Assembly (NCBI RefSeq): GCF_040544485.1
Contig: NZ_JBDZDV010000004.1
Span: forward strand, 1-64,000
DNA from: Lacicoccus halitifaciens
GTDB taxonomy: Bacteria > Bacillota > Bacilli > Staphylococcales > Salinicoccaceae
Direction: 5' to 3'
DNA: 64,000 nucleotides
The position numbers and the translations under genes are program-made. Below are positions 58,678 to 64,000 of this stretch, piece by piece. A model generated the notes under the pieces. It saw only the letters and a list, made by a program, of their open reading frames with translations. It was not told where the DNA came from and ran no database searches. Every line of letters begins with the position of its first letter. Position 1 is the first letter of the stretch.

Positions 58678-59427
58678 TCATTTTTCGAGCCTCTTTATTT
58701 CAACATCAAGATCGAAGTGTTCTTTTAAAAACTTTCTATAATTGCCGCTGTCCACTTCAAACTTCTCTTTCTTACCATCTTTTGTAATCGTCAGGTTGTT
58801 TTCCGACATCGATACACGGCCGTATGACTTCGGCATCGTGATGAGCAGCTTTCTGACGAAGATTGAATCCGGATGCTGCTGATTGTACATCAGGTTGTCG
58901 TGGAACTCTTCTGTTTTACGCGGCGTGAAACCGCCCCTGTACAATGTCTCAAAGCCATTGCCATAATCCTTCTGCACTTCAAAACCATCATACGCTTCAA
59001 CTGCACGGTATCGACCGTTCACATCATCAACGACGATCGCTTCTTCAGCCGGCCGGATCGGCATGGCTTTTACAGGCAGATCGCCAAAGCCGACATCGGC
59101 CACATATAATCCATCCGACCTCACCAGTGTCGACATATGGCTTCCTTCGCGCGTCCAGCCATCCGGATTCTTCACCGTCGCCGATACATTATAAGCATCA
59201 TGCCCCTTCGCATTCAAGTAGTATCTGAACAATGTATTCATCTCATAACAGAAGCCGCCGCGCCCGCGTGTAATGATTTTATCGAATATGTCCTCCAGCT
59301 CGACTGATATGGGCACTTTATTCTGAACGTCGATATTCTCAAAAGGCACCCGCTCCATATAGCTTGAAATAAAACCATCGAGGCCGCCCGAAGGATGGCC
59401 CAAAAACCGATCCATTTCATTGATCAT
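58678..59427 (-). CDS. Arylamine N-acetyltransferase
   Basis: A 249-residue NAT-family enzyme that moves acetyl from acetyl-CoA to arylamines or hydrazines. The catalytic cysteine is in GRGGFCYEMNTLF (about residue 61), the histidine in EGSHMSTLV (about 100; most relatives have a THxxL pattern) and the aspartate in YVADVGFGD (about 115). The final part (residues 170-249) forms the lid domain. ATG 59427 has GGGGG at 7 bp; the NHL-repeat gene lies 29 bp upstream on the same strand. Confidence 0.9.
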   Translation of the reverse strand: MINEMDRFLGHPSGGLDGFISSYMERVPFENIDVQNKVPISVELEDIFDKIITRGRGGFCYEMNTLFRYYLNAKGHDAYNVSATVKNPDGWTREGSHMSTLVRSDGLYVADVGFGDLPVKAMPIRPAEEAIVVDDVNGRYRAVEAYDGFEVQKDYGNGFETLYRGGFTPRKTEEFHDNLMYNQQHPDSIFVRKLLITMPKSYGRVSMSENNLTITKDGKKEKFEVDSGNYRKFLKEHFDLDVEIKRLEK

Positions 59428-59456
59428 GATCTGACCCCCTGAAGATATTATATGAA

Positions 59457-60287
59457 TCAAAGCCCTGTAAGTTTAGTCAGGCCGTCCGGCAGCATCTCCG
59501 CAATATAAATGTCACCCTGTGCATCGACTGTGATGCCGTGACCGAAAGTGCCGAGTGTCCGGCATCTGCCGATGAATTCATCTTCCGTGTTGAAAACATG
59601 AAGGGACGGCACCTGATCCGTGACGTAGATGAAACCATCATCATCTTCACATATATCCATCGGATGGAAAACATTCGTCAATTCCTTCAAATAATTTCCG
59701 TCCTGGTCAAAGATCTGCACACGGTTGTTCTCGCGGTCCGTCACCAGCACCCTCTCTTTTTGGTCGACCAGAATGGCATGAGGTGTCATGAAACGCCCTG
59801 CCTCCATTCCGAGGCCGCCCCACGTGTTAAGCAGTTTACCTGTACCATTGAAATGATGCACATGTGCATTACCGTAGCCGTCCGCGACAAATATATCACC
59901 ATCCTTTGAAAAGGCGATATCCGACGGGTGGTTGAACGGTTCCCCCACCTCACCCGGTTCGGTCTCACCACCCATAGTACGGAGCAATTCACCCTGCTTA
60001 TTGAAGACGAGGATCCTGTGGCGGTCCCTTTCCACTACATGAACTTCGCCGCCCGGCCCCACTTCAAGGTAATGAGCATCCGTCACCGCTGCATCATGCC
60101 ATCGGTCCACCAGCTCACCGCCGGTCGTGAAGACGAGCATGAACGGATCACTCCTCTGCAGCACGTAGATATATCCGTCGTTATATGAAACAGCCGATAC
60201 GTTTTTGATGTATTGTGCCGCGTCTTCAGCCCAGCTGCTGTCCACCCTGTATTTCTTCTTCCCCAGCCTGAATACCATATCAGACAT
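59457..60287 (-). CDS. NHL-repeat beta-propeller protein
   Basis: A 276-residue soluble protein with about five to six NHL-type blades: FNHPSDIAFSKDGDIFVADG, FMTPHAILVDQKERVLVTD and FHPMDICEDDDGFIYVTD are clear examples. It has no signal peptide. Bacterial six-blade NHL proteins include peptidyl-amidating-lyase-like and vitellogenin-like groups, but catalytic residues cannot be named here. It probably shares a transcript with the acetyltransferase. Start ATG with AGGGGG at 9 bp. Confidence 0.82.
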   Translation of the reverse strand: MSDMVFRLGKKKYRVDSSWAEDAAQYIKNVSAVSYNDGYIYVLQRSDPFMLVFTTGGELVDRWHDAAVTDAHYLEVGPGGEVHVVERDRHRILVFNKQGELLRTMGGETEPGEVGEPFNHPSDIAFSKDGDIFVADGYGNAHVHHFNGTGKLLNTWGGLGMEAGRFMTPHAILVDQKERVLVTDRENNRVQIFDQDGNYLKELTNVFHPMDICEDDDGFIYVTDQVPSLHVFNTEDEFIGRCRTLGTFGHGITVDAQGDIYIAEMLPDGLTKLTGL

Positions 60288-60407
60288 ACTTACAGTCCCC
60301 CTCTGACTACTTTTGTTTTATCCGATTAATTTCATACTATCACAAACTGTGGGAGCCTTTTATTCCTCAAATTGATACAGCTTATAATTTTCCCCATGTT
60401 GACAGTA

Positions 60408-60434
60408 AAAAAGACCCCTTCAACAGGAGTCTTC
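60408..60434 (-). terminator. Terminator of the 4-fold beta-flower gene
   Basis: Minus-strand AAGACTCCT...AGGGGTCTT stem (G-T pair included) followed by TTTTTT. Confidence 0.8.
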
Positions 60435-60478
60435 ACTACTTATTACGTTTCAGGAAATGGATATATCCCTTTTCAACA

Positions 60479-60844
60479 TTACTGGTAGAAAAATTTTTCG
60501 GAGGATATGGGAGACCAGCTTAAAGACTCCGCCGGCCTGAATGGCTTGCTCTGTTCAGCCGATTTAACAGGCCTGATACTCTGGACACTCTTCACTGGTT
60601 CAAGCTGCTTCACCGGCCTGGTCGGCCCCGAGCCGCAAGTTTCATCGGCAAAGAATACACAGCATCCTTTGTTATCCCTGATCCATCCATCACTGATACG
60701 TCCCAGATGCTTTCCGTTAAATCCATAAACAGATTCATCCTTGAAGTAAGCTACAGGCTCACCGGAAAATAAGTATATATGCTCCTCATCATCTGTATAA
60801 GCTACAGGCTTTCCTTCACAATTATAAAAACTGATATTATCCAC
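60479..60844 (-). CDS. 4-fold beta-flower-type protein
   Basis: A 121-residue protein. Residues 1-60 hold three to four short, similar beta hairpins: NCEGKPVAYTDDEEHIYLF, SGEPVAYFKDESVYGF and NGKHLGRISDGWIRDNKGCC, the pattern of the 4-fold beta-flower domain. The C-terminal 50 residues are low complexity (Pro, Lys, Ser, Val) with repeats such as RPVKQLEPVKSV and RPVKSAEQSKPF, likely disordered. Function is unknown. Start ATG; a strong ribosome site is not obvious. Confidence 0.7.
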   Translation of the reverse strand: MDNISFYNCEGKPVAYTDDEEHIYLFSGEPVAYFKDESVYGFNGKHLGRISDGWIRDNKGCCVFFADETCGSGPTRPVKQLEPVKSVQSIRPVKSAEQSKPFRPAESLSWSPISSEKFFYQ

Positions 60845-60945
60845 TCTTACACTCCCATTATTGTTTTCCCCTGGATATTTTAAATGAAATATCCACGTTT
60901 CTAAGTATTATGACATAAAACCAAAATTTTTTCAGTATTTAAAAA

Positions 60946-61005
60946 GTTTCATTTAATGAAACCCGAGTTAATTACTTTGATATGTATTTTATATTGTCCT
61001 AAACT
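60946..61005 (+). promoter_or_regulatory. Nitroreductase promoter with GTTTCAT palindrome
   Basis: Perfect palindrome GTTTCATT-T-AATGAAAC (60946-60962), then -35 TTGATA (60977-60982), 17-bp spacer and TAAACT (61000-61005). The palindrome sits 14 bp before the -35. The rest of the 235-bp gap (60845-61080) is AT-rich with no gene. Confidence 0.5.
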
Positions 61006-61080
61006 GTTAATGTGGACGGGATACATTTATTCCGTTTCAATTTATAAAAATCATCACTTTAATACAAAAGGAGAATGAAA

Positions 61081-61677
61081 ATGTCGACATTTTTAGATTT
61101 AGTGGAAAAACGCCGTACAGTCTATGCACTGGGGACGGACAGTGAGTATTCAAAAGAAGATATTGAAAATAGAATCCGCGAAATCGTGAAGCAGGTTCCT
61201 ACAGCTTTCAACATCCAGACAACAAGGGTCGTTGTGTTATTCGATGAAGCGAATGATAAATTCTGGGACCATATATATGATGTTCAAAAAAATGTCCTTG
61301 AAGGTGAAATGTGGGATATGATGTCAGGCGTCATGACCGGTGCCAAGAAAGGCATCGGCACAGTCCTATTCTTCGAAGATAAAGAAGCCGTCGAAGTAAT
61401 GCCTGCACAGGGTGCGCGTCAGGATGCATACAAGCAGAACAACAATGCGAACGCTCAATACGCTGTTTGGCTCGCTCTGGCTGAAATGGATCTAGGTGCA
61501 AGCCTGCAGCACTTCAACGTCGGCTATGAGCAGGGCTTCGACAAAGGTACGAAAGAAATGTTCAACCTGCCGGAATCATATGAGATGCTTGCACAAATGC
61601 CGTTCGGCTCGGTTGAGCAGGAGATCGGTGAAAAAGAGCATATCGATACAGAAGTACAGGTGAAAGTTTTAACATAA
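61081..61677 (+). CDS. Nitroreductase-family protein
   Basis: A 198-residue FMN-binding nitroreductase. Seen: LVEKRRTVYALG at the N-terminus (FMN phosphate arginines), PTAFNIQTTRVVVL in the middle, and FNVGYEQGFDKGTKEMF toward the end. The set resembles the YdgI/HBN1-like group that reduces nitroaromatics or flavin-linked substrates. ATG 61081 has AAGGAG at 8 bp. It is monocistronic with a strong terminator and a palindrome upstream. Confidence 0.9.
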   Translation: MSTFLDLVEKRRTVYALGTDSEYSKEDIENRIREIVKQVPTAFNIQTTRVVVLFDEANDKFWDHIYDVQKNVLEGEMWDMMSGVMTGAKKGIGTVLFFEDKEAVEVMPAQGARQDAYKQNNNANAQYAVWLALAEMDLGASLQHFNVGYEQGFDKGTKEMFNLPESYEMLAQMPFGSVEQEIGEKEHIDTEVQVKVLT

Positions 61678-61728
61678 TTTTGCCTGATGGAAAATGTTTA
61701 AACTCAACATGCAAATATAATTGAAATC

Positions 61729-61768
61729 AGAGCCCGGTTGATCTTACAAGATGACCGGGCTCTTTTTT
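61729..61768 (+). terminator. Terminator of the nitroreductase gene
   Basis: AGAGCCCGGT...ACCGGGCTCT stem followed by TTTTTT. Confidence 0.92.
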
Positions 61769-61777
61769 GTCTAGAAT

Positions 61778-61806
61778 AAAAAAAGACCCCTTCGAAAAGG
61801 GGTCCT
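61778..61806 (-). terminator. Terminator of rplM-rpsI
   Basis: Minus-strand GACCCCTT-TTCG-AAGGGGTC stem followed by TTTTTTT. Confidence 0.92.
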
Positions 61807-61824
61807 GCAATATATAGTGATATA

Positions 61825-62217
61825 TTAACGTTTTGAGAACTGTGGTGAACGACGTGCCTTTTTAAGACCTGGCTTCTTACGCTCAACCATACGTGGGTCA
61901 CGTGTAAGGAGTCCTGCTCTCTTAAGAGGTCCGCGGTACTCAGGGTCCGCTTCAAGGAGTGCTCTTGCGATTCCGTGACGGATTGCCTGTGCCTGTCCTG
62001 TGAATCCACCGCCGTTGACGTTGACTTTCACATCATAGTTACCTTCTGTTTCCGTAACTGTGAAAGGTTGGTTCAAGTCAAGGATCAGACTTTCGAATGG
62101 GAGGTAATCTCTCATGTCGCGGCCATTGACCGTAACATTTCCTTCTCCCGGTACTAAACGTACACGTGCAACTGATGTTTTACGACGACCTGTTCCATAA
62201 TATTCTACTTTAGCCAT
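61825..62217 (-). CDS. rpsI: 30S ribosomal protein S9
   Basis: A 130-residue ribosomal protein of the small-subunit head, whose C-terminal tail reaches tRNA in the P site. GTGRRKTSVARVRLVPG at residues 7-23, GGGFTGQAQAIRHGIARAL in the middle and the conserved basic ending KKARRSPQFSKR are all standard. It follows rplM by 21 bp, the universal L13-S9 operon order, and ends at a strong terminator. Confidence 0.98.
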   Translation of the reverse strand: MAKVEYYGTGRRKTSVARVRLVPGEGNVTVNGRDMRDYLPFESLILDLNQPFTVTETEGNYDVKVNVNGGGFTGQAQAIRHGIARALLEADPEYRGPLKRAGLLTRDPRMVERKKPGLKKARRSPQFSKR

Positions 62218-62238
62218 TTAATCAATTCCCTCCTATTC

Positions 62239-62676
62239 TTATCCGCGAAGCGTATAGCTTTCTGGTTGTTGTGCTTCGTGTGGATGGCTGTCTTCAGCAT
62301 ACACAAAAAGTTTTTTAGCCTGCTTACGTCCAAGTGACGTTTTTGGAAGCATGCCTTTGATGGATTTCTCCAGAAGACGTACAGGGTTTTTCTCCCTGAG
62401 TTCACCGGCTGAAATTGATTTCATGTTACCGATATATCCAGTGTGTCTGTAGTACATCTTGTCCTGTGCCTTGTTACCTGTCATTTCGATTTTACCAGCG
62501 TTAAGAATGATTACATAATCACCAGTGTCGACATGTGGTGTGTACGTTGGTTTATATTTACCGCGTAAGATGGATGCCACTTCTGATGAGAGGCGACCGA
62601 GTGTCTGCCCTTCAGCATCGATTACATACCATTTGCGCTCAATGTTCGCTTCATTTGCCATGAATGTCTGACGCAT
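62239..62676 (-). CDS. rplM: 50S ribosomal protein L13
   Basis: A 145-residue large-subunit protein that helps start 50S assembly. Seen: RKWYVIDAEGQTLGRLSSEVA near residues 14-34, DYVIILNAGKIEMTGNK and the KGMLPKTSLGR segment. The start has GGAGG upstream. The AT-rich leader of about 120 bp before it may fold into the L13 autoregulatory structure reported in Bacillales, but I cannot confirm that by eye. Confidence 0.98.
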   Translation of the reverse strand: MRQTFMANEANIERKWYVIDAEGQTLGRLSSEVASILRGKYKPTYTPHVDTGDYVIILNAGKIEMTGNKAQDKMYYRHTGYIGNMKSISAGELREKNPVRLLEKSIKGMLPKTSLGRKQAKKLFVYAEDSHPHEAQQPESYTLRG

Positions 62677-62802
62677 AATTTTTCCTCCTGTTTACACAAA
62701 AATTTCCCTTTAAATAAAAAAATCTCGTTTATACTCTATATACACTTCACAATAAGTTTCCGGGGCTTATCGTTGGAATGATATAAAATTATACCGTTGT
62801 TT

Positions 62803-62831
62803 ATAATACTACTAATCCTGCATTTTGTCAA
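62803..62831 (-). promoter_or_regulatory. rplM-rpsI promoter
   Basis: Minus-strand -35 TTGACA (62826-62831), 17-bp spacer, -10 TATTAT (62803-62808). It lies just past truA, so L13 and S9 can be made independently of the ecf-truA genes. Confidence 0.85.
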
Positions 62832-62849
62832 TATGAATTGTGGATTTTG

Positions 62850-63596
62850 TTACTTTTCAAAAGCTCCGTCGAAGTGGACTTTCTCGAGGTACAATCCTTC
62901 CGCCGGAGCGGTCCTCGGAACAATTGTCCGGTCCTTTTGCCGGATGATGGCCTCGGTCTCCGGTTCCCGTCTGCCTGCGCCGACTTCGACGATATAGGCG
63001 ACGATGATCCGGACCATGTTGTACAGGAAGCCAGAGCCCGAGATGATGAAGTCGAAGCCTGCCTCCGTCTCCTCGATGCGGAATTCCGTGATGGTGCGGA
63101 CTTTATTGACGATTTCCGCCTTGGCGCTCGAGAAGCTTGTAAAGTCATGTGTGCCGAGGAACGGCTGCATGGCGGCAAGCATCCGTTCCTTGTCCAATTC
63201 ATGCGGGTAATGGGTCTTGAGCCCGTAAAAGAATGGATTCACGGTGTCTGCCGTATAGATGCTGTATCTGTACGTCTTGCCTTTAGAGTGGTACCTCACA
63301 TGGAAGTACTCGGGAATCTCGGCGACTTCGTTGATGCTGATGTCTGCAGGCAGGTTCCTGTTCAGTATATAGTGCCATTTGTCCACCGTGAGAGTGAGGT
63401 CCGTGTCGAAATGGCAGTACTGTTCAAGTGCATGGACGCCGCGGTCGGTGCGGGATGCGGGATGGATGCGCATCTGCCTTTTGTGCATCTTCGTGAGGGC
63501 CGCTTCGATCACGCCCTGCACGGTACGGTAGTTGTGCTGGTACTGGAAGCCGTGGAAGTCCTTCCCGTTGTAGCTCATCTTGAGTAGTATACGCAT
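62850..63596 (-). CDS. truA: tRNA pseudouridine synthase A
   Basis: A 248-residue enzyme that makes pseudouridine at positions 38-40 of the tRNA anticodon stem. The catalytic aspartate is in HPASRTDRGVHAL near residue 52; KMSYNGKDFHGFQYQ at the start and FLYNMVRIIVAYIVEVG near 190-206 are typical. It starts 4 bp after the ecfT stop, the arrangement common in Firmicutes (ecfA1-ecfA2-ecfT-truA). Confidence 0.97.
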   Translation of the reverse strand: MRILLKMSYNGKDFHGFQYQHNYRTVQGVIEAALTKMHKRQMRIHPASRTDRGVHALEQYCHFDTDLTLTVDKWHYILNRNLPADISINEVAEIPEYFHVRYHSKGKTYRYSIYTADTVNPFFYGLKTHYPHELDKERMLAAMQPFLGTHDFTSFSSAKAEIVNKVRTITEFRIEETEAGFDFIISGSGFLYNMVRIIVAYIVEVGAGRREPETEAIIRQKDRTIVPRTAPAEGLYLEKVHFDGAFEK

Positions 63597-63599
63597 GTG

Positions 63600-64000
63600 T
63601 CACATCCTCACAAGAAATAATAATACGCCGAAAGCAATGATGACGATGAGTGCTGCCGTATCCCGCAGATGCCAGTTGAGCTCGCGGTAGCTCGTACGGC
63701 CCGCTTCGCCCGTGTAACCCCTGACTTCCATCGCGACCGCCATCTCTTCGGCCCTCTTGAAGGCGGAGATGAAGAGCGGTATGAAGATGGGGATGAGTGC
63801 ATTGATCCGTGATTTCAGCCTGCCGGTCATGAATGTCGAGCCCCTTGCGCTCTGTGCTTTGATGATCTTCTCCGTCTCATCCATCAGCGTCGGTATGAAC
63901 CGGAGGCTGATGGAGATCATCATGGCAAGTTCATGCATGGGGATTTTGATTTTCTTAAGCGGTGCGCCCAGCTTCTCGATGGCATCCGTCAGCTCGATCG
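63600..64000 (-). CDS. ecfT: Energy-coupling factor transporter transmembrane protein EcfT, partial
   Basis: C-terminal 133 residues; the start lies beyond the right edge. EcfT joins vitamin-specific S components to the EcfA1/A2 ATPases. The reading frame runs unbroken to base 64000. Two coupling-helix motifs are seen: AQSARGSTF and MEVRGYTGEAGRT, each with the A-R-G/R-G pattern typical of EcfT. The membrane segments SIALR-like ISLRFIPTLMDET and LIPIFIPLFISAF follow the expected order. Upstream ecfA genes are presumed outside the window. Confidence 0.95.
   Translation of the reverse strand, partial: IELTDAIEKLGAPLKKIKIPMHELAMMISISLRFIPTLMDETEKIIKAQSARGSTFMTGRLKSRINALIPIFIPLFISAFKRAEEMAVAMEVRGYTGEAGRTSYRELNWHLRDTAALIVIIAFGVLLFLVRM

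Overview
The window looks like chromosome from a moderately halophilic or halotolerant member of the Staphylococcaceae, most likely Salinicoccus or a close relative such as Jeotgalicoccus. Evidence: base composition near 50% GC by eye, strong AGGAGG-type ribosome binding sites, frequent TTG and GTG starts, staphylococcal-type conserved blocks (kbaA-mrp at the left, ecfT-truA-rplM-rpsI at the right), and several sodium- or osmolyte-linked carriers (two AgcS, two BCCT-type). There is no prophage, insertion sequence, plasmid gene, CRISPR array or tRNA that I can support. The genus is an inference, not a match.
Layout. 1-7.4 kb: kbaA and mrp/salA, an AgcS symporter, a two-gene amidohydrolase plus opine-dehydrogenase operon, and proC. 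7.5-13 kb: one minus-strand run sqdB-sqdX-pdp-uridylyltransferase-trhA, whose first two genes encode sulfolipid (SQDG) synthesis. 13-16.3 kb: a kynurenine operon (kynU-kynB-kynA plus a small unknown gene) behind a promoter with a CcpA-like site. 16.3-19.2 kb: an SDR, a hemerythrin-like protein and a divergent BCCT carrier. 19.7-24 kb: a manganese ABC uptake operon with its own DtxR/MntR regulator and an operator on its promoter. 24-29.2 kb: dps, a HAD phosphatase, chrA, a DUF2975/HTH pair, a HesB-like gene and a YqxD-family gene. 29.4-34.4 kb: topB, a membrane protein with an L7/L12-like tail, and trpE-trpG behind two tandem tRNA-Trp T-boxes. 34.5-37.1 kb: katA and ferritin. 37.2-51.4 kb: carriers and central metabolism (AgcS, an Aquifex-type aconitase, M20 amidohydrolase, two divergent polytopic permeases, Ohr, CocE/NonD hydrolase, BCCT). 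51.6-61.7 kb: a secreted carboxypeptidase, an SDR, a secreted acidic-repeat protein, PPK2, a LysE exporter, small membrane peptides, an aldo/keto reductase, arylamine N-acetyltransferase, an NHL protein and a nitroreductase. 61.8-64 kb: rpsI, rplM, truA and the end of ecfT.
How genes connect. Tryptophan is handled from both ends: trpEG makes anthranilate when tRNA-Trp is uncharged, while kynABU breaks tryptophan down to anthranilate and probably responds to carbon status. Iron, manganese and oxidative-stress genes are scattered but numerous (mnt operon, dps, katA, ferritin, ohr, hemerythrin-like).
The most unexplained structure is a set of three intergenic tandem arrays (52-bp, 41-bp and 51-bp periods). 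They share no sequence but share one design: each unit carries a short motif followed by its reverse complement, giving a chain of mutually exclusive hairpins.
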